From Bacillota bacterium (lineage in GTDB: Bacteria; Bacillota; Clostridia; Peptostreptococcales; Anaerovoracaceae): a stretch of 64,000 nucleotides of DNA. The notes under the pieces were generated by a model, which saw only the letters and a program-made list of their open reading frames with translations, was not told the DNA's origin and searched no databases. The first letter of the stretch is position 1. The number at the start of each line of letters is the position of its first letter. The position numbers and the translations under genes are program-made. The stretch spans positions 1 through 64,000 of the forward strand of contig JAFSHN010000031.1 in NCBI GenBank assembly GCA_017440275.1, written 5' to 3'. Shown here piece after piece: positions 50,897 to 57,419 of this stretch.

Positions 50897-50946
50897 AAAG
50901 CGGTAAGCCGATCAATAAAAATGTTGGTCAGCTTACCGCTTTTTTT
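50897..50946 (+). terminator. Terminator of the left module
   Basis: AAAGCGGTAAGC (50897-50908) pairs with GCTTACCGCTTT (50931-50942), with an inner GATCAA/TTGGTC pairing, then a T run. Confidence 0.85.
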
Positions 50947-51233
50947 CGTTTTCACGAATCGTGCCGCTATTTCAATGTAATGTAAACAATCATTAAAATC
51001 GTCTTTTAAATTCAAATCTGCTCTTGGGGGGAGAGTGAGCCACCACCACCCGCAGAAATAAAACTAAAAAATTTATATCCTAAAAATTAGCCCCCTACCG
51101 TCCTGCTTCAGTCTGTTGTTCAAGAAAAGGTGTTGTTAATTACTTGAACAAAAACAAGGGATTTTAGGGGTTATTTTGTATCTTTTTTTCTTATCTTTTG
51201 TTGTTCAGGAAAGCATTTGTTTTATTGAACATC
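50947..51233. other. Noncoding region with G-run and TTGTTCA inverted repeats
   Basis: About 290 bases without a gene. CTCTTGGGGGGAGAG near 51021 is followed by a C-rich stretch CCACCACCACCC. Two related imperfect hairpins follow: TTGTTCAAG (51116-51124)/CTTGAACAA (51143-51151) and TGTTCA (51202-51207)/TGAACA (51226-51231). It could hold a transfer or replication origin; that is inferred only from structure and position. Confidence 0.4.
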
Positions 51234-51437
51234 TTAGTCAGGGATATATTCCATTAAATCTGCAGGTTGGCAGTCTAACTCATTGCAGATTTTATTTAAA
51301 GCATCTATTGGAAGTTGCTTAATAGAACCAGTAGCAATAGCTGATATTGTTGCAGGTCTGATACCTGTTCTTTCTGCTAATTCTTTCTGTGTCATTTCTC
51401 TTTTGGCAAGCATTACCTTAACTGTGAATTTAATCAT
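51234..51437 (-). CDS. XRE-family repressor of the element (CI/Cro-like)
   Basis: 67 residues, almost entirely an HTH domain of the YozG/Cro type (KREMTQKELAERTGIRPATISAIATG in parts, then CNELDCQPADLMEYIPD). The start at 51437 follows AAAGGAG; a longer frame opens at 51488. It is divergent from the gene at 51618, and the intervening region has several TTAC...GTAA repeats, so it probably represses that operon and itself, as in a phage switch. Confidence 0.85.
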   Translation of the reverse strand: MIKFTVKVMLAKREMTQKELAERTGIRPATISAIATGSIKQLPIDALNKICNELDCQPADLMEYIPD

Positions 51438-51506
51438 GAAATCAACTCCTTTCTCTTGGATTGTATCACGGATTTCGTAGTGGTTCAATACGAATTACGA
51501 AAATTA

Positions 51507-51569
51507 ATTACCGAAAAAGTAATAAAATTACGAAAAAGCGTTGACAAATTACTTGAAACGTAGTAATAT
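51507..51569 (+). promoter_or_regulatory. Promoter and operators of the serine recombinase module
   Basis: TTGACA (51541-51546), 17-base spacer, TAATAT (51564-51569). Inverted repeats ATTAC-N7-GTAAT (51507-51523) and TTACT-N8-AGTAA (51549-51566) lie upstream of and within the promoter. TTACGAAAA also occurs near 51496 and 51529. They fit sites for the divergent XRE repressor. Confidence 0.65.
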
Positions 51570-51617
51570 ATACTCAATAAAGGAATTACTTACCAAAAGA
51601 GAAAAGGAGATTTAGCC

Positions 51618-51896
51618 ATGACAAAGAGAGAAATCGTAGAAAAGATCGAAGCATTAAATGAATGGGAAGCTTTAATGGAAGAAGCAAGAACTGAAGCAGA
51701 GGCAATCAAAGATAGCTTAAAGGCGGAAATGCTAGAAAGAGAAACAGAAGAGTTGATCGCAGGATCTTACATCATCAGATGGACATCAGTTCTATCAAAC
51801 AGATTTGACACTACTGGATTTAAGAAAATGTATGGAGAACTATATAAAGCATTCACAAAGCAGAGTGCTAGCAGAAGATTTACAATTTCTTGTTAA
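51618..51896 (+). CDS. Conserved phage/ICE-type small protein
   Basis: 92 residues. An N-terminal coiled coil (VEKIEALNEWEALMEEARTEAEAIKD in parts) is followed by a compact motif VLSNRFDTTGFKKMYGELYKAFTKQ in parts and SRRFTIS. Proteins with this exact end are common in Firmicutes phages and conjugative elements, usually next to recombination genes. Exact role unknown. AAAAGGAG precedes the start; it leads the operon with the serine recombinase. Confidence 0.75.
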   Translation: MTKREIVEKIEALNEWEALMEEARTEAEAIKDSLKAEMLERETEELIAGSYIIRWTSVLSNRFDTTGFKKMYGELYKAFTKQSASRRFTISC

Positions 51897-51960
51897 TTAA
51901 ATAAAACCTCTTCACAGGCGAAAACAAAGCCTGTGGAGAGGTAAAGAAAAGGGGTTTAAT

Positions 51961-52551
51961 ATGATTTATGGATATGCTAGATGCTCAACGAATGAGAGCA
52001 AGCAAGATATATCAAGACAAGTGCGAGAATTAAAGTCCGCAGGAGCTGAAAAGATTTATTTAGAATACGAGCATGGGGATAGTGTTATAAAGGATCAACA
52101 GCAGATGATGTTTGAAGAGGCAAAAGAGGGGGATACCATTATCACTTTAGAAGTTCCAAGATTAGCAAGAAGTACAAAGCAGTTATGCGAGATTATAGAG
52201 TTAATCAGGGATAAGAAATTAAAGCTTGTTATTGTAGGTAGTATAACACTTGATTGTAGGAATGGTCAGGCAGATCCGATGAGTGAAGCTTTTCTTCAGA
52301 TGGCAGGTGTGTTTAGCCAACTGGAACTAGCAATCATCAGACAAAGGGTTAAGTCAGGAATGCGGAATGCTCAGGCAAAAGGGGTTAAGATAGGGCGGCC
52401 GCAGACCACGAAAGAAGATGTTCCTGCTTCATTTGTAAGACATTACCCTGCTTATAAGATGGGAAATTTAAACATATCAGAATTAGCAAGGCTTTGTAAT
52501 TTGAGCAGGGGAACAGTTTATAAGTATATTTATCTTTTGGAAAAACAATAG
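51961..52551 (+). CDS. Small serine recombinase (resolvase/invertase family)
   Basis: 196 residues. The catalytic domain starts GYARCSTNES with nucleophile Ser9 and contains LEVPRLARSTKQL and QLELAIIRQRVKSGM. The C-terminal HTH (LNISELARLCNLSRGTVYKYI) binds DNA. The IGRP linker between them is normal. It is too short to be a large serine integrase, so a resolvase or invertase role is likely. No obvious res site was found. A NotI-type octamer lies within the IGRP codons. Confidence 0.9.
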   Translation: MIYGYARCSTNESKQDISRQVRELKSAGAEKIYLEYEHGDSVIKDQQQMMFEEAKEGDTIITLEVPRLARSTKQLCEIIELIRDKKLKLVIVGSITLDCRNGQADPMSEAFLQMAGVFSQLELAIIRQRVKSGMRNAQAKGVKIGRPQTTKEDVPASFVRHYPAYKMGNLNISELARLCNLSRGTVYKYIYLLEKQ

Positions 52552-52575
52552 ATAAAAGAAAAGGGGTAAAGAAAA

Positions 52576-52797
52576 ATGGAAAAATTAAAGGATATTCAAT
52601 ACAACTATGTTTGTGTGTATCATAATTTGATGTGTTTGCTTCATGTGGTGGGTATTCTGTTAGAACATTATGAGCAGGAAGAGGGACACCGAGAGACTGA
52701 GATAGTATTACATATTTTAAAAAAGAATCTTGAAGCAGTAAGAAAGGGCTTGAAGGAAAATAATAATGAGTTTGATGAATTCTTAATTCAAAATTAA
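52576..52797 (+). CDS. Hypothetical element protein
   Basis: 73 residues, mostly helical, with a Cys/His-containing hydrophobic patch (YNYVCVYHNLMCLLHVVGILL in parts) and an acidic tail. AAAAGGGG precedes the start; it lies 24 bases after the serine recombinase and ends at a terminator. No family recognised. Confidence 0.5.
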   Translation: MEKLKDIQYNYVCVYHNLMCLLHVVGILLEHYEQEEGHRETEIVLHILKKNLEAVRKGLKENNNEFDEFLIQN

Positions 52798-52830
52798 CAA
52801 AAGCAGCTACTCAATTGGTAGCTGCTTTTG
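52798..52830. terminator. Bidirectional terminator inside the element
   Basis: CAAAAGCAGCTAC (52798-52810) pairs with GTAGCTGCTTTTG (52818-52830) around a 7-base loop. It overlaps the last codons of the convergent XRE gene. Confidence 0.8.
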
Positions 52831-53040
52831 TTCTTCTATATCATCTTTTGTATATTTTGCTATATCTGATAAATCACAATCTAAGATTTCACATAATAAG
52901 TTTAATGTATATGTATTAACATTACCGTTTTTTCTAAGTCTATCAAGCTGACCTGTACTTATTTTATATTCTTTTATGAGTTTGTATTGTGAGATTTTTT
53001 TCTCTTTCATTGTTTCCCATAAAGGTTCAAAAGTAATCAT
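52807..53040 (-). CDS. XRE-family repressor facing the lipoprotein gene
   Basis: 77 residues, an HTH of the YozG/DUF-type XRE class (KKISQYKLIKEYKISTGQLDRLRKNG in parts, then LCEILDCDLSDIAKY). The start at 53040 is preceded by GGGAGATAATAAGG; a longer frame reaches 53106. It is divergent from the lipoprotein gene, whose promoter spacer contains an inverted repeat, so it probably represses that gene. Confidence 0.82.
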   Translation of the reverse strand: MITFEPLWETMKEKKISQYKLIKEYKISTGQLDRLRKNGNVNTYTLNLLCEILDCDLSDIAKYTKDDIEEQKQLPIE

Positions 53041-53099
53041 ATCCTTATTATCTCCCTTTTGAAATATCTTTATGTAAATCCTACAAACATGTACTTTTA

Positions 53100-53128
53100 T
53101 TGACAATTGCCCATAAACGGGCTATAAT
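53100..53128 (+). promoter_or_regulatory. Consensus promoter of the lipoprotein gene with operator in the spacer
   Basis: TTGACA (53100-53105), 17-base spacer, TATAAT (53123-53128). The spacer contains GCCC-N6-GGGC (53109-53122), ending at the first base before the -10. A repressor bound there would block the promoter completely. Confidence 0.8.
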
Positions 53129-53186
53129 TTTATGCAAATACATGCTCATATTTTATCGATGTTTGAGCGGCAAAGGAGACGGAATT

Positions 53187-53783
53187 ATGAAAAAATTGTT
53201 AGTAATTGCATTAATACTAGTTATGTGCATTTCCTTATGTGCATGTGGTGGTGGAGATGTTGCGGGAACATATAAAAGCGTTCTATGGGATACATCTTAT
53301 CAGCTAAATGATAATAATACGTATGACAAAACATCCCCAAAAGATAGTGGCACATATGAAACTAAAGGAAGTGGATTTGCATTAGAAAGCAAAGACGGGA
53401 TTGTTGAAGAAGAATTCTCGAAAGAAGGGGATTATTATTATCGAACTAATTTGATATGTTGTTTTGAAGAAGATGAAGCATATGGTATTGCACCTGCCTT
53501 TAATGATGAAGGAAAAACAGACCAAGACTTTGTAGCTTATTATGATACTATTGATAGTAGTACATATCAATATGACGTTCTTATTTTACAATTGGAATCA
53601 GATGGAACTTTTAAATTAAGAGATTGTGAAAGAAGAGGTTATCATCAGTCAGAAGGAACGCTGTATGAAGGTACATATAGCTTAGATGGAAAAAATTTAA
53701 ATCTTAATTGTGATAATGGTAAAACTATACCATTCTTATATATTAATGATTGTATATACTTTGATATTTTAACTAAACAGTAA
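53187..53783 (+). CDS. Element-encoded lipoprotein, unknown function
   Basis: 198 residues with a type II signal peptide and lipobox LCAC, so a membrane-anchored surface protein. The mature part is acidic and tyrosine-rich with beta-strand patterns (SGTYETKGSGFALES, EGTYSLDGKNLNLN) like small lipocalin- or DUF-type lipoproteins. AAAGGAGACGG precedes 53187; the longer frame from 53100 runs through the promoter. It is the only visible exported protein of the element and has its own repressed promoter, so a lysogenic-conversion or exclusion role is a reasonable guess. Confidence 0.75.
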   Translation: MKKLLVIALILVMCISLCACGGGDVAGTYKSVLWDTSYQLNDNNTYDKTSPKDSGTYETKGSGFALESKDGIVEEEFSKEGDYYYRTNLICCFEEDEAYGIAPAFNDEGKTDQDFVAYYDTIDSSTYQYDVLILQLESDGTFKLRDCERRGYHQSEGTLYEGTYSLDGKNLNLNCDNGKTIPFLYINDCIYFDILTKQ

Positions 53784-53832
53784 TAAATCTTATTAGATGA
53801 ATGAATTGATAACAAACGTACATATAACAACT

Positions 53833-53864
53833 GAAGCAGGGTTTATAACCCTGCTTCTTCTTTT
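53833..53864 (+). terminator. Terminator of the lipoprotein gene
   Basis: GAAGCAGGGTT (53833-53843) pairs with AACCCTGCTTC (53847-53857), loop TAT, then TTCTTTT. Confidence 0.85.
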
Positions 53865-53915
53865 AATTCTGCTTCAGCTTTGTTATAATTATTTATCAAG
53901 AAAAGAGGGATAATT

Positions 53916-55058
53916 ATGTCAGAAAAAGAACCTAGAAGAGGTAAAAAATTCAATCAAAAGCTAAAACCTTATTTAGTCCTTGAATATTTAAGAAAGTATT
54001 CAGATGAGAATAATCCTAAATCAGCGACGGACATAGTAAACTTTTTAAAAACAAGAGGTGTTCCTGCTGAAAGAAGATCTATTTATAGAGATATTGAAGA
54101 TATAAATAAAGTCGCTATTTTGATGGAATATGATGGTACTGATCTAGATAATGTTTCAGATGAGGATGCTGTTTATAACATTGAAGATGCCGAGGACAAG
54201 TTGTTTGAAGATGAGTATGATCTGATAAAACTAATTGCTTACGATAAACATAAAAAAGGATTTTATATTAAGAATAGGCATTTTGATTTAATGGATATAA
54301 AACTTCTTGCGGAATGTGTATATTCAGCTAAATTTGTAGCAGAAAGAGATGCCAAAAGACTTGTTAATGTTGTATGTGATTTTGTGAGTGAAGCTGAAGC
54401 GAAAAAAATAAAACATGATGCTTTTCTTACAGACAGAATTAAGACTAATAACAAAAGTGTGCTATTCAATATTTCCACAATTAACGAGGCTATGAGTTAT
54501 AAAGTCGAGGGGCGGCCGCATATCCCTGAAAAGATTACTTTCAAATATTTGAAGTATTCCATAGATGATCTGAAGTCTCAGGTTGAAAGAAGACATGGAG
54601 AAAAGTATAAAGTAAGCCCTTACAAGCTTTTAATTAACGATGCGAATTATTATCTTCTTGCTTTTGATGATAAGAAGCAAAAGATGATGACTTACAGAGT
54701 GGATAGAATGAAAGATGTTTCATTTACTGGGGAAGCAAGAGAGGGCGAAGAAGAGTTTAAGAAGATTGATCTGAAGACATACACACAAAGAGTATTTTCT
54801 ATGTTTGGCGGAGAGCCGAAGACTGTAAGCATTAGATGTATAACTCCTTTGCTCGATGTTATGGTTGAAAGATTTGGCAAAGATTCTTCTTTTGTAAAAA
54901 TAGATGATAGTCATTTTATAGTCTCCGCAAGAGTTGAAATAAGTGATCAGTTCTTTGGTTGGCTCTTGGGGTTTGGTAAAAAGGTAAAGCTTCTTGCTCC
55001 TGATGATGTTGTTGAGAAGTTTAAAGCTTATTTAGACAAGATTAGAGAGCTATATTAA
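53916..55058 (+). CDS. WYL-domain transcriptional regulator
   Basis: 380 residues. The N-terminal winged helix (KPYLVLEYLRKYSDENNPKSA, then RRSIYRDIEDIN) is followed by a WYL-type domain with KVSPYKLLINDANYYLLAFDDKKQKMMTYRVDRM in parts, and a C-terminal WCX-like part. WYL regulators bind nucleotides or nucleic acids and often control DNA-damage responses or defence genes. An extended -10 (TGTTATAAT, 53881-53889) lies upstream. It sits between the lipoprotein and the integrase and could control either. A GCGGCCGC octamer lies in the GRPH codons. Confidence 0.88.
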   Translation: MSEKEPRRGKKFNQKLKPYLVLEYLRKYSDENNPKSATDIVNFLKTRGVPAERRSIYRDIEDINKVAILMEYDGTDLDNVSDEDAVYNIEDAEDKLFEDEYDLIKLIAYDKHKKGFYIKNRHFDLMDIKLLAECVYSAKFVAERDAKRLVNVVCDFVSEAEAKKIKHDAFLTDRIKTNNKSVLFNISTINEAMSYKVEGRPHIPEKITFKYLKYSIDDLKSQVERRHGEKYKVSPYKLLINDANYYLLAFDDKKQKMMTYRVDRMKDVSFTGEAREGEEEFKKIDLKTYTQRVFSMFGGEPKTVSIRCITPLLDVMVERFGKDSSFVKIDDSHFIVSARVEISDQFFGWLLGFGKKVKLLAPDDVVEKFKAYLDKIRELY

Positions 55059-55060
55059 GA

Positions 55061-55091
55061 AAGCAGGGCTAAGCCCTGCTTCAGTTTTTTT
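55061..55091 (+). terminator. Terminator of the WYL gene
   Basis: AAGCAGGGC (55061-55069) pairs with GCCCTGCTT (55073-55081), loop TAA, then CAGTTTTTTTG. Confidence 0.8.
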
Positions 55092-55100
55092 GTTGATTAA

Positions 55101-55122
55101 AAGATGTTAAAAAGATGTTATA
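55101..55122 (-). repeat. Tandem 11-bp repeats, right side of element
   Basis: AAGATGTTAAA and AAGATGTTATA in tandem, the reverse complement of the repeats at 48670-48691 apart from one base. They lie between the WYL terminator and the integrase stop. Confidence 0.65.
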
Positions 55123-55141
55123 AAGTAATTAACAAGTTGTA

Positions 55142-56122
55142 TTAGAGATATTCTAAAGTTGATTTATTTTTCTTAATTTTATGCTTCATTCCTGTTGTCT
55201 TGACCATCTTGTCAAGTGGACTGAATGAATCAAAACCCTCTTTTAGATCTGCACTAAACATATTTACATAGTTCCTTGTCATATCTAAACTTGAATGACC
55301 GAGCATCTTTTGAAGTCTAAAAGCATCGCCGTTGTTTCTGATCCAATACTTTGCGAATGTGTGTCTAAAAGCATGAATACTTGTCCTTTGTACACCTCTT
55401 GAATTATTAAATGTTTTGATGGATTGTATCAGAGCACTCTCTGTGAGTTTTTCTCCTGCGATATTACAGAATAAATATTCTTCAGGATCTGCTTCAAATC
55501 TAAACAGTCTAATATACTTTTTTAATACAGCGGATAGTTCAGAACTCATTGGAATAATCTGAACTTTCTTATTTTTTGTCTGTTGAAGCAGGATTTCTTT
55601 CTCTTGAAAATTAAGATCCTTAATCTTTATATTACAGACAGTTCTTTCTCTGTTTCCTGTTGCTAAAATCCAGTTTATAACTGCCCAACTTCTCCAAGGC
55701 GTAAAAGTGTTTTCTTTTGGTTCTACAAGGAGCTTTTGTAGTTCCTCTTCAGTATAGGTTTCCTTTATTATTTCTTGTGCTTTAATAAGTTTAATTTCTA
55801 TTTTTTCGTTCAAATATCCTGAAACGAATGCCCAATTAAAAAATGCTTTCAGCTCTCTCAAGTAGTGATTTATAGTAGCAACCTTTAATCCGTCTTCATT
55901 CAGTTGGTTGATGAAATAATAAATATCCTCTTTTGACAATTCATTGATTTGTGGATTCTTTAAGTTAAGTGTTTTACAAAGACGAATAATGCTTTCAGAA
56001 TAATTACGGATAGTTTTTTCTGACATACCATAAGCTGTTTTTTCTAATTTGAATACGTCAAACAATTCTGCAATAGTGTAATCTCTATTGCTTCTGATCT
56101 TTACTCTTGTGTGCATTCCCAT
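55142..56122 (-). CDS. Tyrosine recombinase (integrase) of the tRNA-Lys element
   Basis: 326 residues. A SAM-like core-binding domain (about 15-105) precedes a complete catalytic domain: Arg158 (ATGNRERT), His250-x-x-Arg253 (HAFRHTFAKYW), His276 (LGHSSLDMTRNY) and nucleophile Tyr285. The start at 56122 follows CAGGAGG; a longer frame to 56206 runs through an operator-like repeat. The gene reads away from the intact tRNA, 124 bases from the att core at 56330-56376, as usual for tRNA-integrating elements. No excisionase gene is recognised. Confidence 0.95.
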   Translation of the reverse strand: MGMHTRVKIRSNRDYTIAELFDVFKLEKTAYGMSEKTIRNYSESIIRLCKTLNLKNPQINELSKEDIYYFINQLNEDGLKVATINHYLRELKAFFNWAFVSGYLNEKIEIKLIKAQEIIKETYTEEELQKLLVEPKENTFTPWRSWAVINWILATGNRERTVCNIKIKDLNFQEKEILLQQTKNKKVQIIPMSSELSAVLKKYIRLFRFEADPEEYLFCNIAGEKLTESALIQSIKTFNNSRGVQRTSIHAFRHTFAKYWIRNNGDAFRLQKMLGHSSLDMTRNYVNMFSADLKEGFDSFSPLDKMVKTTGMKHKIKKNKSTLEYL

Positions 56123-56158
56123 ATTTAATCCTCCTGTTTTTAGAAGATCTAGAAAGAG

Positions 56159-56189
56159 AATCAGGTAGTGCAAAATCATATACCTGATT
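56159..56189. promoter_or_regulatory. Inverted repeat upstream of the integrase
   Basis: AATCAGGTA (56159-56167) and TACCTGATT (56181-56189) with a 13-base spacer, 37 bases before the integrase start. The position fits an operator or an att-proximal binding site. Confidence 0.55.
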
Positions 56190-56298
56190 AGGTATAGACG
56201 ATTCATTTTTGGATTTGCTATTGTTATGACGAAATAGCAGAAAGTCTCAAACCCTACAACTATTGAAATTTAGCCGTTTACAGAAAACAAAAAAATAA

Positions 56299-56326
56299 AA
56301 AACCTGTAACGTCAGTTACAGGTTTT
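56299..56326. terminator. Element-supplied terminator for tRNA-Lys
   Basis: AAAACCTGTAAC (56299-56310) pairs with GTTACAGGTTTT (56315-56326), loop GTCA, with A/T runs. On the minus strand it follows the tRNA CCA end by a few bases. Confidence 0.75.
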
Positions 56327-56329
56327 ACT

Positions 56330-56376
56330 TTTGGTGGATCTTCAGGGGTTCGAACCCTGGACACCCTGATTAAGAG
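56330..56376 (-). repeat. Right attachment site within tRNA-Lys
   Basis: The 47 bases identical to 48456-48502, running from just past CCA to the first base of the anticodon loop. Confidence 0.9.
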
Positions 56377-56407
56377 TCAGGTGCTCTGCCAGCTGAGCTA
56401 AAGATCC
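56332..56407 (-). tRNA. tRNA-Lys, anticodon CTT
   Basis: 76 bases on the minus strand. The acceptor pair GGATCTT/AAGATCC, D arm with AGCTCAGCTGGCAGAGC, anticodon stem CTGA with loop CTCTTAA (CTT, at 56374-56372), T arm CCAGGGTTCGAACCCTG, discriminator A and encoded CCA are all intact. Its 3' half is the integration target of the adjacent element. Confidence 0.96.
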
Positions 56408-56567
56408 ATACGAGATTCACAACACGATTTATAATAGCACTTATATGCGGGCTTGTCAACAATTTTTTTTAAAATTTTTAAAAATTTTTAGCGAGAGAAA
56501 AACCTAAATTTGGTTCTTATAAAAGAGTGTTTAAAGTGCAAACTAGATTTAGAGGAGGGATGAGAAA

Positions 56568-56696
56568 ATGAAGGAAATGAATAAAAACAGCAATTCTTCT
56601 GAAAGAAATGAAAACAGAAACGAAAAGTCTCAGAAGAACCAGAAAAATCAGAAGAGCCAAAAGAGCGAAAGCAACCAGAGCAACAACAGATATTAG
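56568..56696 (+). CDS. 42-residue Asn/Lys/Gln/Ser/Glu-rich peptide
   Basis: A short frame directly behind a perfect AGAGGAGGGAT site, ATG at 56568, stop at 56696. The product has no hydrophobic residue between Met4 and the C-terminal Tyr and is made of short QKNQKNQKSQKS-like repeats. It ends in NNRY. It has its own terminator. Unfolded peptides like this may bind nucleic acid or act in spores, but nothing identifies it. Translation is supported only by the ribosome binding site and codon frame. Confidence 0.5.
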   Translation: MKEMNKNSNSSERNENRNEKSQKNQKNQKSQKSESNQSNNRY

Positions 56697-56720
56697 GTTG
56701 TCGAAGGGCATACAAAAGGG

Positions 56721-56749
56721 AAAAGAGCGGTATGAACTGCTCTTTTTTC
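56721..56749 (+). terminator. Terminator after the small peptide gene
   Basis: AAAAGAGCGGT (56721-56731) pairs with ACTGCTCTTTT (56736-56746) with one wobble, loop ATGA, then TT. Confidence 0.8.
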
Positions 56750-56750
56750 T

Positions 56751-56779
56751 TTGCATTCTAGTAGTATTTGTTATATAAT
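56751..56779 (+). promoter_or_regulatory. Promoter of the zinc-ribbon/UPF0182/glutamine synthetase operon
   Basis: TTGCAT (56751-56756), 17-base spacer, TATAAT (56774-56779). It shows that the open frame beginning at 56751 cannot start there. Confidence 0.65.
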
Positions 56780-56810
56780 AGTAAGAACTATAAAATTAGG
56801 GGTGACAATT

Positions 56811-57404
56811 GTGTTGAAGGACCTTAATGAGTTAATTGAAAAGGTAATCGACTTCTGTCAGGAGCGTACGGATGTGCTCATGATAGGCGGTGTAGCGCTG
56901 ATTATAATAATCATAATTGTTTCCATCATCAGATCTATTGTTAAGAGGGATGATGAGGAAGATTTTGATTTTGATGAGAGCGAATATGTTGGTAATTTGA
57001 TAAAATCCGAAACGAAATGTGATGAGGAAAAACCTGTCGAAAAGTGTAAGCAGAACGTGGTCTTTCCTGAAGAGTTGATTGAAGAACTTTCGAAGGTATC
57101 TGCAGGCAATTTACAGGAAGTTGAAATAAAAATCCAAAGTGCTGAACTGAAATTCAAGTATGGAGGAACAAGAACCGAAGGAGAGCAAGCTTTTGAGGAG
57201 ATAAAGTTTTTTGAAGAAAAACCTGTTTCTGAAGGAGTAGCTGCAACAGAGGCAGAATCTGAAAACCCTGAGGAAAAGACGGAAGAAAATCCGGAAGAAG
57301 TTAAGATTGAAGCTCCTGTCAAATTTGGAGCTGGCAACTTTAATATAAGCAAATCCGGCAAGGTTTTCACAGAAGAAGAGCTGGAAAAACAGATTAGAGA
57401 TTAA
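56811..57404 (+). CDS. Acidic single-pass membrane protein
   Basis: 197 residues. One strongly hydrophobic helix (GGVALIIIIIIVSIIRSIV, about 24-42) is followed by an acidic, low-complexity region of about 150 residues rich in Glu and Lys (EKTEENPEEVKIE). GTG at 56811 is the likely start, behind GGGGTGAC; TTG at 56814 is an alternative. It lies 15 bases ahead of the zinc-ribbon protein gene and looks like an extracytoplasmic or cytoplasmic tether. No family recognised. Confidence 0.65.
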   Translation: MLKDLNELIEKVIDFCQERTDVLMIGGVALIIIIIIVSIIRSIVKRDDEEDFDFDESEYVGNLIKSETKCDEEKPVEKCKQNVVFPEELIEELSKVSAGNLQEVEIKIQSAELKFKYGGTRTEGEQAFEEIKFFEEKPVSEGVAATEAESENPEEKTEENPEEVKIEAPVKFGAGNFNISKSGKVFTEEELEKQIRD

Positions 57405-57419
57405 CGGAGGCATAGCGGA

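Larger units (their letters stand above)
48456..56376. mobile_element. Integrated element of about 7.9 kb at tRNA-Lys(CTT)
   Basis: Bounded by a 47-bp direct repeat of the tRNA-Lys 3' half and carrying a tyrosine integrase gene beside the intact tRNA, the classic tRNA-integration layout. Contents from left: two related small proteins, a two-HTH protein between repeated inverted repeats, a small charged protein, an XRE repressor divergent from a phage/ICE-type protein plus serine recombinase, a second XRE repressor divergent from a lipoprotein, a WYL-type regulator and the integrase. No relaxase, coupling ATPase, capsid, portal, terminase or lysis gene is visible. It may be mobilised in trans, be a satellite, or be decayed. 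Confidence 0.88.

Noticed and set aside
56751..56810. Upstream ATG as the start of the acidic membrane protein.
   Set aside because: These bases form the -35 and -10 boxes of the operon promoter; GTG at 56811 has a ribosome binding site.
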